A stretch of 64,000 nt of DNA from Pisolithus tinctorius (Eukaryota; Basidiomycota; Agaricomycetes; Boletales; Pisolithaceae). The translations under genes were made by a program, and so were the position numbers. The DNA lies in NCBI GenBank assembly GCA_024663395.1, contig JANFAH010000090.1, forward strand, positions 62,001 to 126,000, read 5' to 3'. The notes under the pieces were generated by a model, which worked only from the letters and a program-made list of their open reading frames with translations, had not been told where the DNA came from and searched no databases. Positions 24,301-36,439 of this stretch are shown piece by piece. Position 1 is the stretch's first letter; every line of letters begins with the position of its first letter.

Positions 24301-24545
24301 GGTAGCAACATTTAGCGAGTGCACCCCCCCGGCCAAGGGTGGTGGGGATACCTGTCACACTTGAGTTTGCTGTTTCTGCAAGGCTCGCAGTTGATGGCCT
24401 TCCTTGCACGCTTTGTTGGAGGTCTGGCGTCTTGTTCCCCTGGAGGCGGGGATGTTCTTGAGCGCACGTTTGGCTTGTGATGCTGTTTCTGACGGGGATT
24501 TGTGGACGATGCTGTCGAGGGTGGGTCGTTTGTGTCGTCTGGCAT
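21392..24545 (-). CDS. Zn2Cys6 fungal-specific transcription factor
   Basis: Six exons on the minus strand (24352-24545, 24264-24295, 24140-24209, 23802-24069, 23127-23743, 21392-23078) give 955 residues. The zinc cluster spans the first three exons with C-x2-C-x6-C-x5-C-x2-C-x8-C (CEPCRNSKLKC, then CSSC, then C). It binds two zinc ions and a DNA half-site pair. A short coiled coil for dimerisation follows (EIVRLKHSVSLLETYI). The middle contains the fungal transcription factor homology region (MDGLVTYYFEYCNWIYRHVN; AMGLHRDPLKW; RRRWAWWHI). The last 230 residues are rich in Gly, Ser, Pro and Tyr, as in activation domains. The target genes are unknown. The promoter lies in the 3.2-kb gap to the right. 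Confidence 0.9.
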
Positions 24546-27500
24546 GGCGGTGGGATGGATGAGCAGGAGAAGGAGAGGAAAGGAGACAAATCACATATGA
24601 CCGCGCCGAGGAGAAGTGGACAACGTTGCAGCACAATCCAGATCAGGAAATACTCTTTCTGCTCGCTGACAACCCACAGGCACGCGGGACCTTTTTTTTT
24701 CCCTGCTGTATTATGTAATTTGAATTTTTTTTCCTCGCTCGGCGATCAGCGATCGACGAATTTTGTCCGAATTTGAATTTCATTAAATTAAATCCCGGCC
24801 GCACCATCCCCGCATGCTACAGGGAAGAGCTCTCTGCCATCTCTCATGTACATCTCTTCACAGTACTGCCTGTGTGCTCACATGTGGTCCCCACTGCTGC
24901 GAGTCTAAATATCTGGACTAGACAGAAAGAATACACCCGCAGTTGACAGCCAACTTGATATTACGTCACCGACGTCGCCGCCGGTTTTCGCGGGGCTTGC
25001 ACTCCCCAGAGCTGTTTAGCAGGGTCGACCATCTGTGCCGAAATCAAATCGGGGAACTACAGACCAGTACACACCCCACTTACGCCCGGATCTGACATTC
25101 TCCATCAATTGACCATAACATACTGAGCCAACCACTCCACCCCCAAACGACAAGTAACTGATCAGGGTGTGGTGTTTACGCGAACTTTGTTCCCATCAAG
25201 AAAGATCTTGGTTCTGATGTGAGCGCTGATATAGATACAGGGCGCTATGTAGGATCTAACCATGTGTTGCGATATCGTGTTAAATTAGTCCCCGACAACG
25301 TTTCCATACGCATCACTTCTACCCAGCTACTCGCTATAAACCATTAGGTGTCGCGTGACAGTCCTCAAGCCTCCCGCATTGATCCAATATTCAGTTCTAT
25401 CATCAAACCTTGGCAAGGGCATTGTCCCCGTCCTGTTCCGTTACTCGCCGACGACGAACTTGCCAGCAATTTCATCATGCTTCTCCACAGCCAAATACGT
25501 TGTTGACATCAACTCACTCGGATCCAATTAGTACAGAGCAGACTAGAAGAGAGAAAGTCCGCGTACTGGCCACCCCACAAACACCACCGGAGGTTTGAAC
25601 GCTCCCGCTGTGCGACCAGATCGGAAAATCCGTTTAAGCTATTGCTTCCACCTGCCGTGAAGGGGCGGACACGATGCACGAACAAGAGCAGCTGGTTGGG
25701 TCACTTGGGTATGTATTTGTCACACCCAAAATTGACATATTTGGGTTGCAGCGTCTCCCGAACATCAAACGACCCCATTTTTATGTGCCGTCGTGATTGT
25801 ACGCTGAGTGGAGGTTTCTGAAAACAGTACTTACGGACATGACGGACTTATTTTTTCTCTTCTCATCTTCCTTTCTTTGATAGATTGGCTGTTGGTCTTC
25901 TACTTACTACCAAAGTTCCAGCTTCAGGAAGCTTTCCCCCCTAAGTCGGCACCAATACCGGCAGGCCCTCAACGACCACACATCGATATGTCTGGGCAAC
26001 TTGCCATACATACCAAGCTCAGCAGACCTCTCTTCGGCCGGGCTGCGGGGGATGTATAACCGAAAGCTCAACGAGATGCCGCCGCATAGATATTTTCTGG
26101 ACACTTCCAGGTCAAATACCGCTATCAGCGCCAGCCGCGCCGATGTGGAGAACGTGCTTCCATGGATCAAGGTGGGGTTGAGGAGTGCTATATCAATCCT
26201 TCTCGCGTGTCTCTGTCACAAAGTGTCAAGTACTAGGTCGATCTCCAGTCGGTCCCGCAAAAGACTACCGAGGCTGTCCGGTGTCCCTGAGCAACAATGT
26301 CATGTCCGTGACAGTTGGAGACGGCACCGTCGACGGACAGACCACCCCTTCGTTCGAGACACCAAGGCGAGCGCTCGTTGGTCGGACACGAAGCATCCAG
26401 CGTGTCGTACTGTCCTTCGTCCGACTCGGCCTTCCTGCAGTCCACCTATGTAACGAGACTCGCACGCCCTTCTTTGCCACCTTTTTGCCATACGTTCACT
26501 CGAATCGCTCACAAACTCCTCGGAGGTTCGGAGATACCAACTAGGGTCAGACTCAACTGTGTACACTGATCATCTCACGTCCTTGCAAGTATTCGCTTAT
26601 AGTGTCGTCGCTGGAGACTTTCGACAAACCAAAGTCCAAAATCTGATGGGTACTTACTGTGACGTCGGGCCCGCCAATCCAAGGCTATACAGTATGTGCG
26701 AATGTCATACTCGACCACGCGATTGTAAACTCCTCGGAGATGAGTCGACACTTCCGAATCACTCCGAGGAGTTTCGACGGGTTTCGATGTTGCAATGTCG
26801 AGCTCATTGCCCACAGCTGCTTCCTCGAATGGTGGGTTGCCATGTCGTATTACTCGTCGTTATTCACTTACATATACATGTAACAAAGGGGGTTGCAGTT
26901 ATGGACATCCGATGTCCCGGCTTGCGGTAGAAGTTGGGAAGTTGAGCTCTAGATTATGTCTTACAGGAAGACTCAACGCTGCACACAGAAGTTCATCGAT
27001 TCATCGGTGGCAGTATATCTTCTTTTCGGTGTGACAAAGAAGGCAACGGCTTTAGGCGTCTAGTAAGTACTCTGATAGCGCCGCACGACACCCATACACA
27101 TGGTGACACTGACGGACCCCCCATGTAACTTAACATTTACCCAAGGTTCAACACTTGATCAGTGGCGTACGTGTGTGCGCTAGAAATGCGGGTGGATTCA
27201 AAACGTGTCTCAGACGGACTTCTGAGAACTCGCGATCTGTGCGGGCGTACGACCGTAATACCGACCTCGTATACCTGGTATAGACTTGTCGGGCTATGTG
27301 GCGCAGTACACCAGATATGATAAGGGGATGCGACAGTCGAATCGAAGTCTGCAGTAATCCGTCTTGGGGCCACAGGCTGGTGTGGCGACTCCCGGTTCTT
27401 GACGCGGTAGCCACTTACGTAGTTTCCGCAACAAATGATCATGGCAGTGAAGGATTCGGTGTATCTACATGATATGATTGATCATGATCATGAATGCTTC

Positions 27501-27758
27501 GTTGCTCGTCTACATAGCCTGTGCGAATAGGTTAGCTAATTGTACACTGTTGCCAATAATACCGAAATCCGTAAATGCGTGTCCCACGAAAAAAAGGCCC
27601 TTTCCCCCCCTCCTCCGAAGTACTCGTGCGTGCCGGAATTGTCATAGCCGCAGTGATGGGGCCGATGCCCCCAAAAATGAACACTCCTCGAGTCAAGCCA
27701 GGAATGCTTACTTGTCACAAACAAGTGGGTATACCAAGTCTCTCCTCTGACAAAGATT
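24546..27758. other. 3.2-kb region without a convincing gene
   Basis: T- and A-runs at 24690-24790 look like promoter sequence of the Zn2Cys6 gene. From about 25,400 to 27,500 there are many short frames on both strands, none longer than 150 codons and none matching a family I know. A spliceable short frame near 25675-25820 (MHEQEQLVGSLG joined to VSRTSNDPIFMCRRDC) and weak frames at 26000-26540 could be remnants of a decayed gene, but no consistent model emerges. No TIR, LTR or tandem repeat was seen. Confidence 0.4.
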
Positions 27759-29628
27759 TTACGCGTACCACTCGTACATCTTCACCTCCTCAAGCGGACG
27801 GCTATCGGTGCCTAATGGTCAAGGATATCAGCGCATCGTTCATCATCGCGCTCCCCAAACGGATACGAGAGAACGACTCGATGTAGAGAAATAAATGGCT
27901 ATGTACTCACCCGCATGGTAGTACGGATTACCGGTAGACTTGTGTCCCCACCACATCACAGGTGACCATTCGTCAATCAGATTCGCTAGCGTCTGTATGT
28001 GCCCGTACGCTGCTGGCTGGGGCCCCGACCGCCCGACGACCGTGACGATTGTAAAAATAAAAGCAAAGACAAAGAGAGCTCCGGTCAGGTTGAGAATCTG
28101 AGTAGGAGTGTCAGCTACGCAGGCTAGTAGTATCGAGGGGACATACCTGTATTGGGAACATGCTCACTGCGACGGCCGTCAGAATTTCTGAGTCAGCGGT
28201 ACCCGCTAAACTGATCGCTAGACCCATCATCCAGTCTAAAACGGAGGCTGTCAGTCGCTCATGAACATACGGAAGCGACATTATCTCAAAGCTACTATCT
28301 TGAGCACTAGCCCACCCCCATCGACAGCAAACAACTAGAACGAATGTATTTAAGAGGGGAAAAAAACACTCACGCAGCACTGGCTTCGCACACAGCAATG
28401 CTAAGTTTAACGGACTCCCGAATACTAAAACTAGCGGATTCGTCGACAGCTTGGCACCATTCTTCCCAGTTGCATGTCGCCATGCATTCTCGTCCCTGAT
28501 CACGTTTGTCACGAGTTCCGAACAGTGCAATACCAGCGTCAAAGGACCTTGTACAAGCGCCGTGTTCAGGTAATAGAGCACCCAGTAGAACCATGCGAGT
28601 CCAGTATGGAGAGGGATGTTGTATGCCTTCACATATGACTGTGAATTTGGGAAAAAGGACCACGTAGAAATCGCAGCGGACATGTTCCCTCCAATCAAGT
28701 GGACCACGACGAGTCCCCATCCGAGACAAGCGATTACGAGCACCCACAACGTAACGACGACTTTGCGCACGCTCGGGCGAGCAGTCCATGCTGAGGGCTG
28801 CTTTTTGCGTGGTTGAGCTGGTCCATTTTCTTTTCGAGCATCAACACCACGCATACACCGTCCTGGGACAGGAATGACCTGTGCATGGTGTACGAGCGCA
28901 GCTGTGATATCGAACGGGGACGAGCTCCATGTCGTGACATCTGCAGAGCACATGCCCGCGATGGCGATGATCGCTTGCAGTAGGAGCGACGTCCCAAGTA
29001 CGATTAATGGTACGTCGCTCACGCAGATCGCCACGGTCGATGGCACGGCGGCGTTTCCTGTTTCATCGTCGGATGAATCTATATTGACAGCGAGGGTGGC
29101 TAGGATGCTTGAACTGTACGATATGATGAGCAGGAATGCCATGACAATGTTGCATACGGTGCCATTCGGATTGAACACTCCTTTTGCGGCAGTGACCAGC
29201 CTCAAGTTGGTGTTGAACTTCAATCGGCTTTCAGACGCAAGTGCAGCCCGAAGTGTAATGTTATGGACGAATCCAGTTGCTTCCGTACACACTGCCACAA
29301 GCAGATTAAGGCCTAGGGAGATTGCCTCGCGCTGCCACTCGTGTTGGAACGAGAGGACGACGACCCCTGCTGAGATCGTTTTTTTAGAGAGAAAGATTTT
29401 GGCGCCGCCGAAGATACAGGCGACGCCGAACACTACAGTGACGAAGATACCGAACAGAGCGATTCGACGAGATATGAGCGAGCGATCAAAAAACTCGGGA
29501 CCTGTGATAGGTTTGTGCTTCCAAGTGATCTCTTCGAAGTCGGTTGCATACACGGTTGCGCGTGAATACCACGAATCCGTGTATGAGCTTCTGTCAGAAT
29601 AGCTTTGAAAAGGCGGTGGAGCCTGCAT
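27759..29628 (-). CDS. Multi-pass membrane protein, conserved, unknown function
   Basis: Four exons (28374-29628, 28147-28235, 27911-28097, 27759-27811) give 527 residues. At least eight hydrophobic segments are visible, for example IALFGIFVTVVFGVACIF, VPLIVLGTSLLLQAIIAIAG and VVVTLWVLVIACLGWGLVVV. The block HEWQREAISLGLNLLVAVC and the C-terminal NPLVLVFGSPLNLALLCAKP and GHIQTLANLIDEW resemble, from memory, a conserved basidiomycete membrane protein family of unknown role. No transporter signature was recognised. The 138-base intron between exons 1 and 2 is long for this genome, and the last 98 bases of it are an open frame, so an alternative acceptor near 28333 is possible. The protein probably lies in the plasma membrane or an internal membrane. 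Confidence 0.72.
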
Positions 29629-30419
29629 ATCTGGCAGAGCGAGGGGAAGGAAGTTGCAGACAGGTTACTGCCAGTGGGAGGGGATGGGGACTGGGAGAAC
29701 CTCCTGCAGCTGTGAGCGTGAGGACCGGAAAGTGGACAGCCTGCAAGGACAGGCATGGTCCACAAGGTTTAGTTAAGAAGTACCTTGTCCCTAAAATGCC
29801 ATCCGAGAATCCTCCCCTGATTGATGTGATTGGCAACCCAGATCTTGGCAGTGCGGACTTTGCGGATGCGAAAATCGAGACACATGGATGCAACATGGAT
29901 GTACTTGAGTGGGCCTCACTCGAGCACTTGAATATATTCTTACTGGCAAGCGTAACCCGTTGCAGGATTTTTTTTGAAAGAGAGTTCTCTGTATCGATGG
30001 CGGATGACACGGGTCGACAGGAAGGGGAATGCGTGCCAGGTTGGCCAATCCGCACAGGAACTGCCAAACCTTGAAGCACCGGTCATTTTCGACCCACGGG
30101 TAAGCCGTTATGGGCGCTGGGCGCTCAAATAATGGGACCCTCCACTGGCAGACAGGCCAACGTTCGTGGTGGTCAACCCAACTGATGATGCGTAATATGT
30201 GCCAGAATATCACTGCAGGCAGGCAGGCGGGCCGGTGATTTATTAGCACCGTGTACACACTTGGTAGACTCGATCGGGTTATCTAGGACTTTCCAAAGTC
30301 GATTCTAAGAAAATTCGAGAAGGTTCCTCAGCCAACGTCCAAGTCCAAGGGTAAAGGAGGTATATTAGCAGGAGACACGGCCATCCCACAGCGACAGACA
30401 AGCTCATCGGTACTGTACT
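29629..30419. other. Divergent promoter region between the membrane protein gene and STI1
   Basis: Contains both promoters. The right part holds a heat-shock element (30309-30326) and a TATA-like TATATTAG at 30361. Frames at 29544-30079 occur on both strands and have no family signature. Confidence 0.6.
30309..30326 (+). promoter_or_regulatory. Heat-shock element (four perfect units)
   Basis: GAAAATTCGAGAAGGTTC contains four alternating GAA/TTC units at exact 5-base spacing, the binding pattern for trimeric Hsf1. It lies 94 bases before the STI1 start codon and about 35 bases before a TATA-like box. STI1 is a heat-inducible Hsf1 target in other fungi, so the assignment fits the gene. Confidence 0.88.
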
Positions 30420-32659
30420 ATGTCCGACGTGAGTATCCACTATTGTCCACGGTGGGCACGCTGATACATCGTGGGGTGGACAGGCAAACACACTGAAAGA
30501 TCTCGGCAACAAGGCCTTTCAAGCTAAGGATTACGACAAGGCCATCCAACTGTTTTCACAAGCAATCACCCTCGATCCCTCCAATCACGTCCTCTACTCC
30601 AATCGCAGCGCTGCAAACGCTGGCAAGAAGCTCTATAGCGAAGCACTCGAGGACGCAGACAAGGTTTCGCCCATTTCAGATCATTACTCGTTTTTTTTCT
30701 GATGAGAAGGTGACCTGCAGTGCGTGAGTATCAACCCTACTTGGGGAAAGGGTTACGCGAGGAAGGGTGCTGCACTTCATGGCTTGCGGAGATATCCTGA
30801 GGCCATCGCCGCATACTCCGATGGTCTCAAGTATGAGGACAGCCCCGCACTACGCAAAGGTCTCCAGGAGGTCCAAGATGCCCAGGGTACCCTCTCATCC
30901 TCCTCTCCCCACTTCCGTCTCTCACACCCCTCACCAGCCAAGGATGATCGTGTTGCAGACTCTGGTCTGGCTAAGATGTTCCAAGACCCTAATCTCGTCA
31001 GCAAGCTTGCAGCCAACCCCAGAACACAGAAACACCTTACCGACCCAGCTTTTGTCCAAAAGGTAATCTCGTATCGTGCAAGTTCCCCGCTTACCTACCC
31101 TGCTAACATTTTATGTCGCGCTTAGTTGAACATGATGCAGCAATATCCCAAACTTGCCGAGACGTGAGTGTAGATTCCCCTCTACCCCTGAGACTAACGT
31201 CGACGTCACTGCCAACCACACCAGCGCACTCTCTTCGGACCCCCGCATGATCGACGTCCTCGGCGTAGCAATGGGTATCGACATGCAAGGTTTCTCACGC
31301 GAAGAAGGTTCAGACGAACTCCCTCCGGGCTTCCAACATCAACCACCACCACCTTCCCGGTTTGGGTCGAACCCACCGCAACCATCGTCTCCCCCGCGAT
31401 CGTCGTCCTCAACATCGAAGCCCGCACCTGAACCAGCGCCCGAACCACCAGCGGAAGATGTCGAGATGACAGAGGAAGAACAGGAAGAGGCTAAGGCTAA
31501 GGCTGAGGCGTTGGAGCTCAAGACAAAGGGCTCCGCTTCTTACAAGGAGAGGAGATTCGACGAAGCTGCAGAGTGCTTCTCCAAAGCTTGGGACCTCTGG
31601 CCGAAGGATGTTACCTTCCTCACCAACCTTGCTGCAGTTTACTTCGAGCAAGGAGACTATGACAAGTGCATTGAGTCGTGCGAGAAAGCCGTCGAGGAGG
31701 GCAGATCGGTGAGTTTTTGATAGCCTACAGCGCTGAGCTGTATCCTGAATAAACCCCGCGTGTCACATAGCTCCGTGCAGATTTCAAGCTCCTCGCTAAA
31801 GCCCTTGGCCGTATTGGTTCTGCATACTCCCAGAAAGGCGACTTGCCCTCTGCTGTAAAGTACTTCCAAAAGTCTCTTTCCGAGCACCGAGACGCCGCCA
31901 TCTTGGCAAAACTCCAGTCGACAGAGAAGGCCATCGCAGAGGCAGAGCGCAAGGCGTACATTGATCCCGCAAAATCGGCTATAGCTCGCGAAGAGGGTAA
32001 CACTGCCTTCAAGAACGGAGACTTTGCTGGCGCTGTGAAGTTGTACGCGGAAAGCATCAAGCGCGACCCTTCGGATGCCAGGGGTTACAACAACAGAGCA
32101 GCGGCATACATGAAACTGATGGCCCTTCCCGAAGCACTGAAGGATGCCGAAGAAGCTATCAAGGTCGACCCCAGCTTCGGTAGGTTAACAACCTGTCTCG
32201 GCCTCCGAACGGAGCTCTTTTTTGCTGATACGGAGATACAGTGAAGGCATACATTCGCAAAGCCAATATCCTTCACTCCATGCGCGAGTATACCAAGGCA
32301 TTGGAAGCACTCCAGGCTGCGGAGAGTGCTGACACAGCCAATGCCCATACGTCTGAAATCCACGCCCAAGAGCTCAAAATTCAGCAAGCGCTCTTTGCCC
32401 AGCGTGCTGAGGAGACAGAGGAACAAACCCTGGAGCGTGCAATGAGGGATCCAGAAGTTTCTGTACGGACTTCTCTCAGCATACTCGTTAAATTCGAGGC
32501 TGACTACCTGAGCAGAAAATTATGTCAGATCCTGTGATGCAGCAAATCCTCCAGCAGGCACAGGGCAACCCTGCTGCATTGCAAGATCACATGAAGAGCC
32601 CCATCATTCGCGAGAAGATTATGAAGCTCGTCAATGCGGGTATTATCAAAACGAGGTGA
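30420..32659 (+). CDS. STI1: Hsp70/Hsp90-organising co-chaperone Sti1
   Basis: Nine exons (30420-30428, 30484-30663, 30721-30886, 30938-31062, 31126-31163, 31225-31708, 31771-32179, 32242-32462, 32516-32659) sum in frame to 591 residues, close to yeast Sti1 (589). It bridges Hsp70 and Hsp90 in the cytosol. Domains in order: TPR1 (LGNKAFQAKDYDKAIQLFSQ), first DP domain (AKMFQDPNLVSKLAANPRTQ), a Pro-rich linker, TPR2A (LKTKGSASYKERRFDEAAE), TPR2B (AREEGNTAFKNGDFAGAVK) and the second DP domain (DPVMQQILQQAQGNPAALQ). The first exon codes only for MSD. The promoter carries a heat-shock element. It converges with the aldo/keto reductase gene, 133 bases between stop codons. Confidence 0.97.
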
Positions 32660-32792
32660 TTTGGACGGGTCAAAGGTTGCTAGTCGCACTTTCTTGTGTA
32701 TGTATTATACAATACACTCGTGTCTGTAAGAATAATTTGTGCATCCTCCATTTTACATGTCCACAACAATTGTACACCCCCAAAAGTGGAAT

Positions 32793-34227
32793 TCAAGAAA
32801 AAGATGGGTTTTCCCAAGACTCGTCGAGTACGTTTTCTACTTCGAAGAAGCGCGTTATAGCTTCGACGTGTGTCTCCCATCCTGCCTTCAAGTTTCCTGA
32901 CTGGACTTGTTGCCAAATGCGAGCGCATGCGTGGACCTCTTCGACGCTGCTGAGTCCGATCACCGTTGGAGTTTGTGCTTTCAACGCTTGTCCGAACGCA
33001 TACCCCAACGCAAGTTCGCTGATTGTCGGACTTGTGCTGCCCTCACCAATTCGTTCGTTATGCATAGCAAAAGCCTTTGCAACGGCCACCTTGATTTCAT
33101 CCGACGCAGGGTGCCACGCAGGCGGTTTCGGACTTAGCAAGCCCATGCTGAACGGTGAAGCAGATACGACTTGCTTCACTTTAGCACGTTCCAGGAAGGC
33201 GGGTTTGAATGCCTCAAACGTCCGGTTTTGAAGGTTCAGATGGCTGTATGACATCACGATGTCAAGTGGTTTACCTGTCGTGTGGAGGACCAGGACGGCA
33301 ATACGAAGGAGTGTCGGAAGGGGGTATCCTATACCACCCCACCATGGCAATTAGTTTCTGAGACTACACGAGCCGTCGAGTGCCGTACCGCAAATTCCCA
33401 CTTTCCTCACGATCCCTCTTTCCTGGAGTTCCCTCAGTGCTGCGATTGCACCCAACACCTCCTGATCGCCCTCCCCGAGCACTTGGCCGGCCTGATGCTC
33501 TTCGAGACCATACGCTTCCCTCTCACTCCCAAGGGCAGAGAGGTGATTCCCTACTGTGCGTGGTGCGCGAACGTCTGCTATGAACTCGATGTCGTGTACA
33601 TAAACCACGTCCAGGTAGTCTGTATACAGCCGTGAGAGGCTGCGTGCCACGCTGGCGCGGACGCCTGCCCAGGTGAAATCAAAGTCTGCCCGCGCGTTTC
33701 CAAAGCGGCCACATTTCGTTATCTGTGAGTGGATGTGGATGATGAAGTGGACGGGGGGTCAGGGTCTAGGACATACAAGCTGGTAAGAGGATCGAGGGAA
33801 TTCGCTTTCCAGTGCTTTCAATGCATTCCCCAGTATAATTTCTGACGGTCCGTAGTACGGTGAGGTATCGAAAGCGTTAATGCCGTACCTACAAACAGGT
33901 AAGAGAGCCTTTAGGGAACGACGATCAAGCACACCTCAATGCAAGCCTCGTTGCCCGGAAGGGCTTCGTACTGCTAATGTGATCGTCCGTGTTGTAAAAT
34001 GCAGAAAACGAAGCTGCACCGAAGACAACAGCAGGAAGCTCATCGAAACGTGTCGTCTACCACGAAGAGAAGAGTCCTCTCGTTAGCGCCGGCTGGACAC
34101 ATGCCCCCTTTAAATCCTCACTGACAATCTGGTTGCCTGCCTCAGGTCTATCGATCTCGTCGTCTGGAATCTGCTCGATGCGCGGAAGTGGATACACAGG
34201 TTGCACTGCATCCAGACGCTCGACCAT
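32793..34227 (-). CDS. ARA2: Aldo/keto reductase of the Ara2 / L-galactose dehydrogenase type
   Basis: Five exons (34126-34227, 33935-34056, 33777-33888, 33389-33722, 32793-33328) give 401 residues. The fold is NAD(P)-dependent AKR; fungal Ara2 oxidises D-arabinose to its lactone for erythroascorbate synthesis, and plant homologues oxidise L-galactose for vitamin C. Visible features are VVFGAASFSAFYNTDD, the substrate/catalytic block INAFDTSPYYGPSE with catalytic Tyr, YLDVVYVHDIEF, and VMSYSHLNLQN. The C-terminal part has the cofactor region TPTVIGLSSVEEV. The ATG at 34227 was chosen since the frame before it has only non-ATG codons. Its position near the epimerase-fusion gene is noted in the findings. 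Which sugar it uses cannot be told from sequence. Confidence 0.9.
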
Positions 34228-34431
34228 GGTGATGACAGAGGATCCGCTCAAGCAATAATATAAATACTGTCACTACCGTCGTCTGTCGCCCCTGTGGGGC
34301 GCCGAAGAAAACGTCCGATCACACGGAAGCGATCGGTGAAAAGAAAGGAGATGTATCAATGTTATTGAACAGTAAAGAGAAACAGCAGCAAGGCAAATGA
34401 ACTGTCAGTTCCTTCCTGTAGCTTAGGATGT

Positions 34432-34942
34432 TTATAGCTTGTCTCGCGACCAGCTATATAAGTTCGCTCATTAGTTTCCCGAGGATCGAAAAAGCGCGAA
34501 AAAAAAGAAAAAAAAGATGTGACAAACCTCTTGGCAAACCTGTTGTTCACGTCCAACATCTTTACGTTTTCGTCCGGTTTAACGTCGTTCCAAGGAGTGG
34601 GGTTGCTCTTCGTCCAGACGACTATATAACAGATATTCGTTAGCAAAAGGGTATATGGGAATTCTGTGGTAGAAACTCAAGTCTCACCGGTTGGCCCACG
34701 AGCAAGGCGGGTTAGATACCACGTTGCGCCACCTACGGCCAGACCCATAACAGCATAACTGGAAGCACCACTTTCGTCAATCTTGGACCACCCAGCAGCA
34801 GGAAACAGACCTACAGTGGAATAGCCTATTCATAACCAAACCATGAGACCAACCGACACAGTGAATGATAGATATAATAAAACAGACAGACCTCGATGGC
34901 AAACCAGTGACGCATGAACTTGCTTCTTGCACTAGAAACCAT
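34432..34942 (-). CDS. NDUFA4-like (MLRQ/B12D family) mitochondrial inner-membrane subunit
   Basis: Five small exons (34892-34942, 34815-34825, 34688-34758, 34528-34621, 34432-34453) give 82 residues, the usual family size. One exon is only 11 bases and the last only 22. The protein starts MVSSARSKFMRHWFAIEAIP, has one membrane helix (LYAVMGLAVGGATWYLTRLA) and continues VVWTKSNPTPWNDVKPDENV, the NP-x-PWN motif of NDUFA4, ending SWSRDKL. NDUFA4 is a subunit tied to cytochrome c oxidase (first assigned to complex I). In-frame joining of all five exons and the match along the whole length make the model solid. Confidence 0.9.
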
Positions 34943-35116
34943 GATGACTACGTTGCGGTTGTAGGTCGAGTTGGATTGTAGTTGGTCTCAGACAGGCAAC
35001 ACCACCGGAAACTGCCGAAAGGATTTTCGGCTGCATTCGGAAGAGTTCAGGGGCTTTCGACACACCATCTCTCAAGTCGAAATTTGTCGACATTAACGAT
35101 CTGCTTTTACAGTCCA

Positions 35117-35735
35117 GCTCGCACGGATATATCCTGTTTGTACTCGGGTCCTGCGTCTTTGATGCACCACGACTTCTCTCTCTGAGAGTTCACCATGATC
35201 AATTTACTCAGCGACAGTTGACGAGTTGTTGGCGTTGTTGATACGCGAACATCTTTTTGCCAAGGAAGGCGGTGGTATACCGCTGTTTGAATGGCGGGGT
35301 TACACGTTCGTAACTTTCGACCCTTGACGTGATTCCAAGTAACTACGCGGCGCAGGATCGCAAGCTCGCAGAATCATCACGGAATGCTGCAAAACTATAC
35401 GAGTCCACCTCACCACAGTATCTGCATCCTCGAAGGTCGGTCCAATCAACCCATTTCCGTCTCGTACATTATATTCAGGTTGCGCCGCCGCGGTGCTATT
35501 ACGCCCAACACAAAGGCTGTGGCGAACCAGGTGATATTCCTCCAATGCATCGTGCAGGAGGGCTGCCACCTGGTACGTTTTAACTCACACTTTTCCAGAA
35601 AGATTGTGCTCATCTGATGGAACAACTTATTATCATTCCACAATGATCACCGCATCGACATTTTTGGTTGGGGTTTGGATACACATCATTAAATACGAGG
35701 GTGATGATCGTAGAGATATGACATAATTATCCTTT
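35117..35735 (+). repeat. Diverged direct repeat, copy 1
   Basis: Shares in the same order with copy 2: ACGGATATATCCTGTTT, then GCGG.GCAGGATC.C.AG, then the AAAGATTG.../GTTTGGAT segment, then GTAGAGATATGACATA. Identity is patchy, with insertions. It is non-coding. Confidence 0.55.
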
Positions 35736-35823
35736 TCTTTGGAAGCTTGATGTGTTTTCAGACATCGCTATGTAAGTTACTTGAACTTTGTCGGTGTTAA
35801 CCCCTTGATATACTTTGGCAGGC

Positions 35824-36270
35824 TAGCTCGTACGGATATATCCTGTTTACCTTGTGTCTTTGCTGCACTACTCGTTAGGACCTCGCAAAGGATGATGATG
35901 ACATCGACTGAGTTGCCCGTCGCAGATTTCGAGTCCTCGACGCGATTATGAGTCACAGCACGGCGGAGGATCACGAGTTCTCCACATCACGGCACCCTTG
36001 ATTCGAATTTCACCACCTCTATTCCATTCAGTTCGCGCCACTAACGCAAAAGCTGTAGTGGACGGGCGTTTTCAGCCAACGACAATGATGACGGAGGTTA
36101 TCACCTGACACCCCTTAATCCCCGTTTTCACCGGAAAGAGTAAGTTCATCTGCTCATTTCACGACTCCTATCATTCTACGAGGATCCGCGCATGAACGTT
36201 TTTGGAGGGAGTTTGGATGCTTATCACTAATGACGAGATCAATGGCCGTAGAGTTCTGACATAGTTGTTC
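35824..36270 (+). repeat. Diverged direct repeat, copy 2
   Basis: Counterpart of 35117-35735, shorter by internal deletions: TACGGATATATCCTGTTT near 35829, GGCGGAGGATCACGAG near 35962, AACGTTTTTGGAGGGAG near 36195 and GTAGAGTTCTGACATAG near 36248. Confidence 0.55.
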
Positions 36271-36439
36271 GGTCATCCCTACGTCCATTCCGTGCTAGTA
36301 CCGTTTATGGCCCAGACCCGTACTTAAATACGCCCAGACTGCGCTCTCCTTCTCCCATCTCCCATCTTACTTTGACATCCCCCATCCCATACCCATACCT
36401 GACTGAGAAGATTGTGCTATAAAGTGGGTCTGCCAATTT

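Larger units (their letters stand above)
34943..36439. other. 1.5-kb intergenic region between divergent genes, with an old duplication
   Basis: Separates the NDUFA4-like gene and the epimerase fusion gene, which point away from each other. Most of it is occupied by two diverged direct copies (listed separately). The part just before 36440 has a pyrimidine-rich stretch (CATCTCCCATCTTAC) and a TATA-like TTAAATACGCC at about 36324. No gene is seen. Confidence 0.55.

Noticed and set aside
25400..27450. Cluster of medium open frames on both strands
   Set aside because: No consistent splice model, no family match, both strands equally open; kept only as an intergenic entry.
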